Positions 12,447-21,022 are shown, counted from the first letter of the stretch. The stretch is 64,000 bases of DNA from Elizabethkingia bruuniana (GCF_002024805.1 NZ_CP014337.1:2480001-2544000), one strand, 5' to 3'. Notes: generated by a model from the sequence alone, not told the origin. A program made the numbers and translations.

Positions 12447-12519
12447 AATCAGGTTTTTATTTGTCTATATACAATTTATAAAAAACTGATTATTAATCAA
12501 TTATAAAATAGTTGTTTTA

Positions 12520-12550
12520 ACAAAAATTTAAAATTTATCCTTAAATTTGT
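12520..12550. promoter_or_regulatory. Promoter element and imperfect dyad before the Fur-family gene
   Basis: TAAATTTG at 12542-12549 matches the -7 consensus. The region is also an inverted repeat: ACAAAAATTTAA at 12521-12532 against TTAAATTTGT at 12541-12550, with one extra base. A Fur-type autoregulatory operator is possible but unproven. Confidence 0.4.
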
Positions 12551-12580
12551 TATAACATCAAAAATCTAATTATTAATCCG

Positions 12581-13006
12581 GTGAATACGCAAAGAATAGA
12601 AAATATCCTCGACAATAAAAAGATTCCCATTACTTCTATGCGGATGCTGGTTCTGGATGCTTTTCTAGAGGCTCCACAAGCTCTTTCGCTGTCCGATTTG
12701 GAGGAAAAACTAGTACAGTCTGATCGTAGTACTTTATACCGCACCCTGAAAACTTTTGAAAAGAAAGGTCTTATTCATGGTATTCAGGAGCATAATACGA
12801 CACAATATCTCTTATGTAGTGATGACTGTAATGAAGAAATCCACCATGACTATCACCTGCATTTTTACTGTACAGAGTGCAAACAAACGACTTGTCTGGA
12901 AGAAGTAAGCTTTAACAATGTTCCTTTTCCGGATGACTATCTGGTAAAAGAGTTAAAGTTTCTGGCCACAGGTATTTGTAAAGAATGTCGTGAAACTATT
13001 CAATAA
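12581..13006 (+). CDS. Fur-family transcriptional regulator (Zur-like)
   Basis: A 141-residue metal-responsive repressor. The winged helix occupies about residues 10-85 (SDLEEKLVQSDRSTLYRTLKTF is the recognition region; the motif is split here by description only). A metal-binding cluster follows (HHDYHLHFYC, then TECKQTTC) and a second CxxC lies near the end (GICKEC), the structural zinc site of Fur, Zur and PerR proteins. The start is a GTG at 12581, placed 31 bases after a -7 element; no better ATG exists nearby. Zinc is a reasonable guess for the ligand, but iron or peroxide sensing is not excluded. The metal ATPase at 16391 is a possible but distant partner. Confidence 0.88.
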   Translation: MNTQRIENILDNKKIPITSMRMLVLDAFLEAPQALSLSDLEEKLVQSDRSTLYRTLKTFEKKGLIHGIQEHNTTQYLLCSDDCNEEIHHDYHLHFYCTECKQTTCLEEVSFNNVPFPDDYLVKELKFLATGICKECRETIQ

Positions 13007-13010
13007 CCTG

Positions 13011-13496
13011 TTATTTTAATCTTCTCATAGGAAAAGTCTGGTGACGTACATTTCCGTTTTTAACGCCTGAAATTTCTGCAACCAGTGAATCAGCATTTAC
13101 TTTTGTATAAGAAACAGATTGTGGAAAATCATGTTCTGGATTTCCAAAAACCATTTTATGGTCTGTAATGGTATAAGCTTTAAAACTAACCGGTTCACCA
13201 TTATTCTGATTTCTTACTGTAGGAATGTAATATAAATTTTCCCCTTCTTGCTTTAACTGTACCATTTCGAATATAATAGTATCTGCGCCTTTAACAGCAT
13301 AGCTCTTTCCCGCCAACTCATTTTCGTTTATTTTCTTCCAGGATTCATAAACACTTCCACGAGAGGTTTTATTCTCCCAGGTACCAATAAGCCACATAGC
13401 ATTATCAATTGGCTTCACAGAGTAATGAGCCCAGCTGCTCACAATAGATACTACAATAATTGCAGACAAAAATATTTTTACAGACTTCGTTTTCAT
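13011..13496 (-). CDS. DUF6265 family exported protein
   Basis: A 161-residue protein with an N-terminal hydrophobic signal (MKTKSVKIFLSAIIVVSIVSS). The body has the pattern WLIGTWENKTSRGSVYESW and NPEHDFPQSVSY that I associate with the DUF6265 lipocalin-like family. It is probably periplasmic or anchored. Function is unknown. The ATG at 13496 was preferred over an upstream start at 13550 because it begins a proper signal sequence. It converges on the Fur-family gene with only 4 bases between stops. Confidence 0.75.
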   Translation of the reverse strand: MKTKSVKIFLSAIIVVSIVSSWAHYSVKPIDNAMWLIGTWENKTSRGSVYESWKKINENELAGKSYAVKGADTIIFEMVQLKQEGENLYYIPTVRNQNNGEPVSFKAYTITDHKMVFGNPEHDFPQSVSYTKVNADSLVAEISGVKNGNVRHQTFPMRRLK

Positions 13497-13634
13497 ACCA
13501 ATGATTCTTATTTCAAATATACAGAAACCACACTTCACCTTTATAACCAAAAACCTTAATCTGCTAATAATCTCTTTTTATCGTTTAATAAGATGATTTC
13601 ATCGGTAGCTTTCGATATCCGTACGGGATAAAAA

Positions 13635-13642
13635 TACCTTTG
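13635..13642 (+). promoter_or_regulatory. Flavobacterial -7 element of the CPBP gene
   Basis: TACCTTTG (TAnnTTTG) lies 16 bases upstream of the ATG. Confidence 0.45.
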
Positions 13643-13658
13643 AAAAAAATCAAAAACT

Positions 13659-14396
13659 ATGTCATTATTTACACCTTTTATCTGGATCTTAATTCTTCTT
13701 CCGGTTATCATTTCAGCTTTTATAAAATCTAAAAACAGAAATACTAAATACCTACTCTACTTTCTGCTTTACTTCTTTGCAGATTCATATCTTCAGATAT
13801 TAGGAAGGCAGTATATCAATTTGGAATTCATAGGATTAAAGTTTGCATGGATTACTAAACTTATAAGCCTCTCCATTGCCCTAGCTTTTATATTGTCGGT
13901 GTCCAAAAGTGAGCAGGAAGCAATTGGATTCACGACCAAAACCAACAGTAAAAAACAATTGCGATATGGTATTCTGGTATTTTTAGGCTTTACTCTTTTC
14001 GATATTATATTCAAATTGATCTTATTCCCTAAAGGAGCTTCTTTTGATGCTGAAACTTTTATCTTTCAGGCGACCATGCCTGGTCTGAGTGAAGAAATAT
14101 TATTCAGAGGGATATTCTTATGGATTTTGGAAAAAGCTTTTCCTCCTCAATGGAATTTCAAAGGTATTAAGTTTGGCTGGGGCTTTATTATTATAACTAT
14201 TTTATTTGCAGTGATGCATGGTGTTGTACTAACTGATACACATCAACTGAAAACAGATATTATCACGATTGTTTACCTTGCTTTAATCTCCTCTCTTAGC
14301 GTTGGCATTTTGCGAAAGTTCTCCGGCAATCTTATTTTTCCTGTATTGGGTCATAATTTGATCAACACCATCAATGTCATTATAAGAATTCTATAA
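13659..14396 (+). CDS. CPBP (CAAX protease/bacteriocin-processing) family membrane protease
   Basis: A 245-residue multi-pass protein with about seven or eight hydrophobic segments. The three conserved motifs of the CPBP/Abi family are present: EEILFRG (motif 1, glutamate pair and arginine), a histidine in VMHGVVL (motif 2) and GHNLIN (motif 3). Family members are intramembrane glutamate-type proteases, often linked to peptide maturation or stress, but no substrate is evident here. It is monocistronic, bounded by a promoter element and a 15-bp hairpin. Confidence 0.87.
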   Translation: MSLFTPFIWILILLPVIISAFIKSKNRNTKYLLYFLLYFFADSYLQILGRQYINLEFIGLKFAWITKLISLSIALAFILSVSKSEQEAIGFTTKTNSKKQLRYGILVFLGFTLFDIIFKLILFPKGASFDAETFIFQATMPGLSEEILFRGIFLWILEKAFPPQWNFKGIKFGWGFIIITILFAVMHGVVLTDTHQLKTDIITIVYLALISSLSVGILRKFSGNLIFPVLGHNLINTINVIIRIL

Positions 14397-14407
14397 TACT
14401 AATCTGC

Positions 14408-14445
14408 AAAAGCAACTTCAAAAAACTATCTTTGAAGTTGCTTTT
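14408..14445 (+). terminator. Terminator of the CPBP gene
   Basis: A 15-bp perfect stem (14408-14422 with 14431-14445) has an 8-nt loop. The 3' arm itself ends in TTTT. Confidence 0.75.
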
Positions 14446-14471
14446 AAATATGCAAAAAACTAAATATACCA

Positions 14472-15626
14472 GTGTCTAATAATTACTTTTCGGATAAAAT
14501 TGCCACATTCGACTTTGACCAGTTTTATACTAAAAAAAGAAGAATTTTATTCCATAGTATTATGTGGTTGCTTTTTGCCACATTTTTACTGCTTAGCTAT
14601 ATTCTGGCTTATGATATTCCACCACTTCATAGCCTGATTCTAACCCTGCGTATGACGATTTGCAATATGGCAGTTTTTTATACTTTTTTCTATATTCTTT
14701 TACCCAGAATCTTTGAAGGCGGAAAAATAAAGGCCACTGTATTATTACTTCTTAGTATTCCTTTCTGTATATACTTGTGGATGGCTATCACCTACTTTAC
14801 TACATTGGTCTACAATAATTTTGGATTCGATATACCTACAGGTGAACTAAAAGGTGTTATTTCTAAAGCGGCTGAACAAAGTTTTGCACAAGCCCTATCT
14901 TTCAGAAGAGTTTTATCTCAGATTATTATTGTCATCTCACTCTTATCGCCCTTCTTTTTTGTCAAAATTCTTTTCGAAATTTTCAGAATGTACAACAGAA
15001 CATTAAAGCTACAACAACAGAAAATGGAAGTGGAAATTCAGAATATTAATATGGAAAAGAATTTCCTGAAAGCTCAGCTCAATCCACATTTTCTTTTTAA
15101 TACTCTAAATAATCTATACAGTCTGGCTATAAAAAAAGACAATCAGACTCCGGAAGTTATTCTTAATCTTTCTGAGATGATGAGCTACACTTTATATGAA
15201 TCAAATACTGAAAAAGTTTCTCTGGATAAAGAACTAGACTTTATCAAAAATTATTTTGAGTTAGAAAAAATGCGCTATCCTACGGATAAAAATATTCAGA
15301 TAAATATTTCTAATGAAGGCTGTACTTCAGATTTATATATAGCACCTTTGCTCACGTTCAGCTGTATAGAAAATGCCTTTAAATACGGGCTAAAAAGTAC
15401 AGAAGAACAATTTATTCTTTTAGATATAAAGACTGAAAACAACACATTTTATTTCCAATTGGAAAACGATGTAGAAAGAATAAACCAGGATCAATCTGTT
15501 GGCGGAATCGGGCTGGAAAATATGCGAAAACGTTTAGTGTTATTGTATCCTGAACAGCATGAATTACAAATAGAAAATACCGGGAACAGATTTAAAGTAA
15601 CTTTAAAAATAGTTTTAGAAAACTGA
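14472..15626 (+). CDS. LytS-type sensor histidine kinase
   Basis: A 384-residue membrane sensor. Four hydrophobic segments (about 25-48, 58-80, 88-112 and 150-170) are followed by a short coiled region and the His_kinase domain with AQLNPHFLFN (phospho-acceptor His206). An HATPase region near the C-terminus carries ENAFKYG and GIGLENMRKRL. The start is a GTG at 14472. The response regulator overlaps its stop by one base (TGATG), so they form a pair. The signal is unknown. Such pairs in Bacteroidetes use LytTR DNA-binding partners. Confidence 0.9.
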   Translation: MSNNYFSDKIATFDFDQFYTKKRRILFHSIMWLLFATFLLLSYILAYDIPPLHSLILTLRMTICNMAVFYTFFYILLPRIFEGGKIKATVLLLLSIPFCIYLWMAITYFTTLVYNNFGFDIPTGELKGVISKAAEQSFAQALSFRRVLSQIIIVISLLSPFFFVKILFEIFRMYNRTLKLQQQKMEVEIQNINMEKNFLKAQLNPHFLFNTLNNLYSLAIKKDNQTPEVILNLSEMMSYTLYESNTEKVSLDKELDFIKNYFELEKMRYPTDKNIQINISNEGCTSDLYIAPLLTFSCIENAFKYGLKSTEEQFILLDIKTENNTFYFQLENDVERINQDQSVGGIGLENMRKRLVLLYPEQHELQIENTGNRFKVTLKIVLEN

Positions 15627-16333
15627 TGGAAAAATTACATTGCATAATTATAGATGATGAACCACTTGGTAGAGATGTTATAGAGACTTTTGTACAAGAA
15701 GTTCCATTTCTTAGTTTAACAAAGTCCTTTGGAGATCCCACAGAAGCTCTGATCTATCTTCAGAATAATACTGTAGATATTATTTTCAGTGACGTTCAGA
15801 TGCCTAAAATCAACGGAATGGAGCTTGTAAAATCACTATCAAATCCACCCATCATTATTTTTATTACAGCCCATCGTGATTTTGCGCTGGATGGCTTTGA
15901 TAACGGAGCCACAGACTACCTTGTAAAACCGGTACGTTTTGATCGTTTTCTGAAAGCCATTAACAGAGCCAAAGATTATATCGCTCTAAAGCAGATTCCT
16001 TCAATCCAACAAGTCAATCCGGATAGAATATTTATAAAATCTGAAGGCAAACTCATTAAAATATTGCTGAGTGAAATCCTGTATGTTGAGGCTCAGGGTG
16101 ACTATCTAAAAATTGTAATAGATTCTGCAACCTACACTACACAGGCAACCTTAAAATCCATGGAAGAAATTCTGACCTTACCCGGTTTCTTTCGTGTGCA
16201 GCGTTCATTTATATTGAATACAGAAGCTATAAGAAGTGTAAACGCTAATATGGTAGAACTTATCAATGGAAAAACAATATCAATAGCGCTGAATAAAAAA
16301 GATGAACTATTCAGTCTGTTAGGCATAAAATAG
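15626..16333 (+). CDS. LytTR-family response regulator
   Basis: A 235-residue regulator. The receiver domain (about 1-120) has the acidic pair IIDDEP, the phospho-acceptor Asp56 in FSDVQMP and the conserved lysine in DYLVKPV. The LytTR DNA-binding domain (about 135-235) contains ILYVEAQGDYLKI and FRVQRSFILN. It is translationally coupled to the upstream LytS-type kinase. Targets are unknown; the metal ATPase immediately downstream has its own promoter-like element and may be a target, but nothing in the sequence proves it. Confidence 0.93.
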   Translation: MEKLHCIIIDDEPLGRDVIETFVQEVPFLSLTKSFGDPTEALIYLQNNTVDIIFSDVQMPKINGMELVKSLSNPPIIIFITAHRDFALDGFDNGATDYLVKPVRFDRFLKAINRAKDYIALKQIPSIQQVNPDRIFIKSEGKLIKILLSEILYVEAQGDYLKIVIDSATYTTQATLKSMEEILTLPGFFRVQRSFILNTEAIRSVNANMVELINGKTISIALNKKDELFSLLGIK

Positions 16334-16366
16334 AACTTTGCAATAGGGTTGCATGCTTCCCCGCAT

Positions 16367-16374
16367 TATCTTTG
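16367..16374 (+). promoter_or_regulatory. Flavobacterial -7 element of the metal ATPase gene
   Basis: TATCTTTG (TAnnTTTG) lies 16 bases before the ATG. TTG triplets at 16338 and 16349 are at non-ideal spacing (26 and 15). Confidence 0.45.
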
Positions 16375-16390
16375 ATAAAAATTAAAAGTT

Positions 16391-18370
16391 ATGAGTTCAA
16401 ATAGCGACTGCTGCAGCACAAAACCGCAGCAACAACACAATCATCAGCACAACGGGGATGGACATGATCACGATCATGGTCACGACCATTCTCATGATAA
16501 TAGCGAGAAAACAAACTTCCAGTTATTTTTGCCAGCTGTGATTTCCTTCGTTCTGCTTATGGTAGGAATCGCATTGGACAATTATATAAAACCTGAATGG
16601 TTCAAAGGCTGGGTAAGAATTGTATTATATGTAGCAGCATATATTCCGGTAGGGCTTCCGGTACTAAAAGATGCAATAAACAGCATTAGATACAGCGATT
16701 TTTTTTCAGAGTTCTTTCTGATGAGTATTGCAACTCTTGGTGCTTTTGCTATCGGAGAATATCCTGAAGGCGTTGCCGTAATGCTTTTCTATTCTGTAGG
16801 CGAAGTATTCCAAACGATGGCTGTACAGAGAGCCAAAAAGAATATTAAAGGACTATTGGATCAGAGACCGGATGAAATTACGATTCTGGAAAACAATATT
16901 CCTAAGACTATTAAAGCCGAAACTGCACAGGTTGGGCAGATTATTCAGCTAAAACCAGGTGAAAAATTGGCATTGGACGGGGAACTGATTTCAGAAAGCG
17001 CATCTTTTAATACCGCTGCACTAACGGGTGAAAGTAAACCAGATACTAAAAGAAAAGGCGAAGCTGTACTTGCGGGAATGATCAATCTTAATTCGGTCTC
17101 TCAGGTACTGATTCAGAAAGAATATAAAGACAGTAAACTTTCCAAAATTCTGGAACTGGTACAAAATGCCACTTCTCAAAAAGCACCAACAGAATTGTTT
17201 ATCCGGAAATTTGCTAAAGTATATACTCCAATTGTTGTCGTATTGGCTATTGCGATCTGTCTTTTACCTTACTTCTTTGTACAGCAATATGAATTCAGAG
17301 ACTGGTTATACCGCGCATTGATATTCCTGGTTATTTCATGTCCTTGTGCCTTGGTTATTTCTATTCCTTTGGGATATTTCGGCGGAATTGGTGCCGGAAG
17401 TAAAAACGGAATCCTGTTTAAAGGTAGTAACTTCCTGGATGCATTAGCCAATATTCAGAATGTGGTAATGGACAAAACCGGAACAATGACAGAAGGTGTA
17501 TTCAAAGTACAAACTGCAAATATTGAAAACGGATTTGATAAAGATGAGATTCTGAAATATCTGAATGTTATTGAAAGTAAATCTACACACCCTATTGCAA
17601 CTGCTGTACATGAATATGTTGGTGAAGTAGACCATTCCGTAGTATTAGAAAATGCAGAAGAGATTCCGGGACACGGATTGAAATCTACAATCAACGGAAA
17701 AGATTTCCTTGCCGGTAACTTCAAGCTAATGGATAAATTCAATATCCAGTATCAGGTTAATCACTCTGCAATTTCCGATACATTAATCGCTATCGCTTAC
17801 GGAGGACAGTTTGCAGGTTATCTGAGTATTTCGGACCAGATAAAGCCAGATGCAATAAAAGCTGTTACAGAACTTAAAAAACTCAATATAAAAACAACTA
17901 TGTTGAGTGGTGATAAAACAGCCGTAGTAAAAGAAGTAGCACAAAAGATAGGAATTGAAAATGCTTTTGGCGATCTTTTACCTGAAGATAAAGTTGAGAA
18001 AGTAAAAGCCATAAAAGCACAAAATGAAACAGTTGCCTTCATCGGAGATGGAGTAAACGATGCTCCGGTTGTTGCCCTAAGTGATGTCGGAATGGCGATG
18101 GGCGGATTAGGCAGCGATGCTACAATTGAAACGGCAGACGTTGTTATTCAGGATGATCAACCTTCAAAAATTCCTACAGCCATCAGAATAGGAAAAGAGA
18201 CTAAGAAAATCGTATGGCAGAATATTATACTGGCATTTGCCGTAAAAGCTATCGTACTTGTTCTTGGAGCAGGAGGTTTAGCTACTATGTGGGAGGCGGT
18301 ATTCGCTGATGTTGGTGTAGCGCTGTTAGCTATTCTAAATGCAGTAAGAATCCAGAGAATGAATTTTTAA
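16391..18370 (+). CDS. P1B-type heavy-metal ATPase (Zn/Cd/Co/Pb efflux type)
   Basis: A 659-residue integral-membrane pump. The N-terminus has no HMA domain; it has a Cys-Cys pair followed by a His/Asp-rich tail (about residues 14-38), a likely metal sensor or chelator. Core P-type motifs follow: TGES (actuator domain), the transmembrane metal site CPC (Cys317 and Cys319), DKTGT with phosphorylated Asp361, HP in the nucleotide domain and GDGVNDAP. The last membrane helix carries ADVGVALLAILNA, an acidic residue typical of the P1B-2 (Zn/Cd/Pb) subgroup. It probably exports divalent soft metals. It is monocistronic, ending at a strong palindromic terminator. Confidence 0.93.
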   Translation: MSSNSDCCSTKPQQQHNHQHNGDGHDHDHGHDHSHDNSEKTNFQLFLPAVISFVLLMVGIALDNYIKPEWFKGWVRIVLYVAAYIPVGLPVLKDAINSIRYSDFFSEFFLMSIATLGAFAIGEYPEGVAVMLFYSVGEVFQTMAVQRAKKNIKGLLDQRPDEITILENNIPKTIKAETAQVGQIIQLKPGEKLALDGELISESASFNTAALTGESKPDTKRKGEAVLAGMINLNSVSQVLIQKEYKDSKLSKILELVQNATSQKAPTELFIRKFAKVYTPIVVVLAIAICLLPYFFVQQYEFRDWLYRALIFLVISCPCALVISIPLGYFGGIGAGSKNGILFKGSNFLDALANIQNVVMDKTGTMTEGVFKVQTANIENGFDKDEILKYLNVIESKSTHPIATAVHEYVGEVDHSVVLENAEEIPGHGLKSTINGKDFLAGNFKLMDKFNIQYQVNHSAISDTLIAIAYGGQFAGYLSISDQIKPDAIKAVTELKKLNIKTTMLSGDKTAVVKEVAQKIGIENAFGDLLPEDKVEKVKAIKAQNETVAFIGDGVNDAPVVALSDVGMAMGGLGSDATIETADVVIQDDQPSKIPTAIRIGKETKKIVWQNIILAFAVKAIVLVLGAGGLATMWEAVFADVGVALLAILNAVRIQRMNF

Positions 18371-18385
18371 AATTAACATCAATAG

Positions 18386-18418
18386 AAAACGCCAGAAAAT
18401 ATTTTCTGGCGTTTTTTT
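18386..18418 (+). terminator. Terminator of the metal ATPase gene
   Basis: A perfect 15+15-base palindrome (18386-18400 and 18401-18415) with core ACGCCAGAA is followed by T residues. Confidence 0.88.
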
Positions 18419-18496
18419 ATATCTAAGTACTTAAAAATATTTTTTATAAATTTGATTACCAAACAGATAACATTTTTTTAATTAAAAATGTAAGAT

Positions 18497-18877
18497 TTGG
18501 AAAATAATTTAGATACCGATTTTCATAAAAGATTAATTGATTTTATTAAAAATACAAATCATATTTTTTTCACTACGCATACTAAAGTGTGTTACTCTAT
18601 AATAGAAAGAATACACAGAAGAGTTTTAGATGGGTATGGCACTAAATTTGGGCCTATAAAAGTAGATCAAAAGACTAATCTTATTGTAGATGGAAATCAC
18701 AGATATATTGCTTATAAATTAGCTAATTTCGATTTTGAGACTATTCCATGGAATAAAAACTATAGTGATTTATATAATAATATCAACGATTTCATAATAG
18801 TCATAAATGAAGATTGGGACATGAATAGTGAAAAAAACAGAAAATATTGTAGTGATGATTTTCTTAAAGATTTATAA
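18497..18877 (+). CDS. ParB/sulfiredoxin-fold-like protein, AT-rich cassette
   Basis: A 126-residue soluble protein. The stretch FGPIKVDQKTNLIVDGNHRY with the following IAYKLAN resembles the ParB/sulfiredoxin nucleotide-binding core (strand, DGxHR, helix). The rest of ParB is absent. The only available start is a TTG at 18497, so the true start is uncertain. It is 9 bases upstream of the HAD-like gene, and the two appear to be an operon. Base composition is visibly more AT-rich than either neighbour, suggesting horizontal acquisition. Possible roles include a nuclease, kinase or ATP-binding partner of the HAD protein; none is proven. Confidence 0.6.
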   Translation: MENNLDTDFHKRLIDFIKNTNHIFFTTHTKVCYSIIERIHRRVLDGYGTKFGPIKVDQKTNLIVDGNHRYIAYKLANFDFETIPWNKNYSDLYNNINDFIIVINEDWDMNSEKNRKYCSDDFLKDL

Positions 18878-18886
18878 ATATTCAAT

Positions 18887-19339
18887 ATGAAACTTTTTTT
18901 AGACATTGACGGTGTAATGGTTCATGCCAATCCACATAAACAAGTGGAGATGGAAGATGATGGATTCTATAAATTCAATCATAAGGCTGTTGATGCCCTA
19001 AATTCAGTTGATCACACCAATATTGAATTAGTCCTTTCAACTTCCCATAGATTTAGATTTAACCTCAGCCAATGGAAACATATCTTTAATAAAAGAGGAA
19101 TCAAATTTGATAAAATATCTATTATAAATCAAGATTTAAACCATAAATACTCCAGAAAAACAGAGATAGAAAAATGGATTACAGATCATCATATCAATTC
19201 GAATGATGTTATTATTATTGATGATGATAAATCATTAAATGGTCTACCAGAAAGTTTAAAAACGAGATTAATTCTAACTGATCCTTATATCGGATTAATC
19301 GATTCTAAGGAATTAAAAAGAATTTTGACCGAGAAATAA
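18887..19339 (+). CDS. HAD-superfamily protein, resembling HAD domains of Swiss-army-knife RNA repair proteins
   Basis: A 150-residue single-domain protein. HAD motif I is MKLFLDIDGVMVHANP (two aspartates, D6 and D8), motif II is LSTSHR, and motif IV is VIIIDDDKSLNGL near the C-terminus. This order and size resemble the HAD_SAK family, named for its presence in RNA-repair fusions, where it acts as a phosphatase on nucleic-acid ends. The assignment is from memory of the family pattern. It follows the ParB-like gene by 9 bases and is followed by its own terminator. Together they form a compact AT-rich two-gene cassette. Confidence 0.72.
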   Translation: MKLFLDIDGVMVHANPHKQVEMEDDGFYKFNHKAVDALNSVDHTNIELVLSTSHRFRFNLSQWKHIFNKRGIKFDKISIINQDLNHKYSRKTEIEKWITDHHINSNDVIIIDDDKSLNGLPESLKTRLILTDPYIGLIDSKELKRILTEK

Positions 19340-19347
19340 ATCAATAT

Positions 19348-19380
19348 AAATAGTCAGAAGCAGGTTTCTGACTATTTTTT
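19348..19380 (+). terminator. Terminator of the AT-rich cassette
   Basis: A 12-bp stem (AAATAGTCAGAA at 19348-19359, complement at 19366-19377) has a 6-nt loop and a T run. Confidence 0.85.
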
Positions 19381-19424
19381 ATATTTTGAATTACTTCTTC
19401 TGTTTTTCGATGCCGAATAATACG

Positions 19425-19432
19425 TAAGTTTG
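19425..19432 (+). promoter_or_regulatory. Flavobacterial -7 element of the kdp response regulator
   Basis: TAAGTTTG (TAnnTTTG) lies 17 bases before the ATG at 19450. Confidence 0.5.
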
Positions 19433-19449
19433 CATCTCAATTCTATCAT

Positions 19450-20778
19450 ATGCCGGGAACTATCCTCATCATTGACGACGAGCTGAAACTTCTGAAACTT
19501 CTGGGAATGATTCTTTCTCAGGAAAAATTCAGTGTAAAAGAAGCTTCGACTGCAAGATCAGCTATGACCATGCTGGAGCAGCACGATTTTGATGTTGTCC
19601 TGAGTGATGTCCGGCTTCCTGATGCATTTGGTGTAGAATTGGTAAAAGCCATTAAAACTAAGTATCCTGAAAAAGAAGTTATTTTGATGACTGCTTTTGG
19701 AAATATTTCTGATGCTGTGCAGGCAATGAAAAACGGTGCATACGATTATCTTGTAAAGGGAGATGATAACGAAAAAATTATTCCTCTTGTATACAGAGCG
19801 CTGGAAAAAGCAAAAGATAACAGATCCCATAATACAATTCCAGTATGTAAATTAAAAGGATTGGATCAGATCCTGGGAACTGCAGAATCTATTCTTCAGG
19901 CGAAAAAATTGGCGGAACGAGTTGCCCATACAGATGCTACCGTATTACTAACCGGGGAAACAGGAACCGGGAAAGAAGTATTTGCCCATGCTATCCATGA
20001 AACAGGAAGCCGAAGCAATAAAAACTTTGTTGCAATCAACTGTTCTGCTTTCAGCAAAGAGATTTTGGAGAGCGAACTGTTCGGACATAAACAAGGATCC
20101 TTCACCGGAGCTGTAAGAGACAAAAAGGGATTGGTAGAAGAAGCCAATGACGGCACATTATTTCTGGATGAGATTGGAGAAATGCCAATGGATCTACAGG
20201 CGAAATTGCTACGCGTACTGGAGACTGGAGAATTTATTAAAATGGGAGAAACGAAAGTATCGACCTCTAACTTCCGTCTTATCGCTGCTACCAACAGAAC
20301 CCTTTTGGAAGAAGTAAAACAGGGAAATTTCAGAGAAGATTTATACTTCAGACTTAATGTCTTTGAAATTCATTTGCCGGCATTGCGTGAAAGAAAGGAA
20401 GACCTGAAAATTTTGGCCAAAAACTTTATCGATGTCTTCAGTAAAAAAATGAATCTGATTTCAAAAGTTCAGGTTTCCGAAGATTATTATAAAACCTTAA
20501 AGAAAAATAACTGGCAGGGAAATATTCGTGAGCTTAGAAACACTGTTGAAAGAAGTCTTATTCTGATGAATAACAATATTCTGGATGCCGACAGCCTTCC
20601 TCTATATTCAGAACAAACTTCTGCAGAAACAGATTCATTGAGTATTAAGACTCTTGAAAAAGAACACATCCAGAAAGTATTACAATATACCAAAGGTAAT
20701 AAAGCTGAAGCTGCACGACTTTTAGAAATCGGTATAGCAACATTATATCGTAAGCTAGAGGAATACCAATTGAGATAA
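19450..20778 (+). CDS. Sigma-54-dependent NtrC-type response regulator linked to kdp
   Basis: A 442-residue regulator. The receiver domain (about 1-120) has phospho-acceptor Asp53 in LSDVRLPD. The AAA+ domain (about 140-375) has Walker A GETGTGKE, the sigma-54 contact loop as GSFTGA (216-221; the usual form is GAFTGA), Walker B TLFLDEIGE and an arginine-rich sensor region. A C-terminal Fis-type helix-turn-helix (KGNKAEAARLLEIGIATLYR) completes it. It should activate sigma-54 promoters when phosphorylated. It sits directly upstream of kdpFABC, while the locus kinase lies at its far end, and no OmpR-type KdpE is present. It therefore probably replaces KdpE; that is inference from position. Confidence 0.92.
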   Translation: MPGTILIIDDELKLLKLLGMILSQEKFSVKEASTARSAMTMLEQHDFDVVLSDVRLPDAFGVELVKAIKTKYPEKEVILMTAFGNISDAVQAMKNGAYDYLVKGDDNEKIIPLVYRALEKAKDNRSHNTIPVCKLKGLDQILGTAESILQAKKLAERVAHTDATVLLTGETGTGKEVFAHAIHETGSRSNKNFVAINCSAFSKEILESELFGHKQGSFTGAVRDKKGLVEEANDGTLFLDEIGEMPMDLQAKLLRVLETGEFIKMGETKVSTSNFRLIAATNRTLLEEVKQGNFREDLYFRLNVFEIHLPALRERKEDLKILAKNFIDVFSKKMNLISKVQVSEDYYKTLKKNNWQGNIRELRNTVERSLILMNNNILDADSLPLYSEQTSAETDSLSIKTLEKEHIQKVLQYTKGNKAEAARLLEIGIATLYRKLEEYQLR

Positions 20779-20800
20779 GGAATTCTATTTATTATTATAT

Positions 20801-20842
20801 ATAAGACACCCCATAACTTATGAAAGTTATGGGGTGTCTTAT
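20801..20842 (+). terminator. Strong terminator between the regulator and kdp genes
   Basis: A 19-bp perfect stem (20801-20819 with 20824-20842) has an ATGA loop and a TTTT just after. It separates the regulator transcript from the kdp transcript. Confidence 0.9.
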
Positions 20843-20863
20843 TTTAACAAACCTATTCCCTAT

Positions 20864-20899
20864 TTATCATTTTGGATAATGAGCCTATCATTTTGATAA
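20864..20899 (+). promoter_or_regulatory. Tandem dyads, candidate enhancer sites for the sigma-54 regulator
   Basis: Two similar dyads are present. TTATC-N6-GATAA spans 20864-20879 and TATC-N5-GATA spans 20886-20898; both contain TATCATTTTG. Corresponding positions are 21 bases apart, which is two helical turns. They lie about 100 bases upstream of the candidate sigma-54 promoter, the usual place for NtrC-type enhancer sites. Confidence 0.5.
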
Positions 20900-20976
20900 G
20901 GTTTTCTCTGTGAACAGTATGTCCGAAAAACACACAACTCATTACACAACAATACTTTAAGAACATTCATAGTGAA

Positions 20977-20994
20977 TTGGAACTGGTTTTGGCA
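20977..20994 (+). promoter_or_regulatory. Candidate sigma-54 (-24/-12) promoter of the kdp operon
   Basis: TTGGAAC at 20977-20983 and TTGGCA at 20989-20994 resemble the -24 and -12 elements. The spacing between the GG and GC doublets is 11 rather than 10 bases, so the match is imperfect. An alternative register, TTGGCA at 20989 with a poor -12, also exists. It lies about 30 bases before the first micro-ORF. Confidence 0.35.
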
Positions 20995-21022
20995 TATATC
21001 GTTCAGATAAAAATTATGAAAA

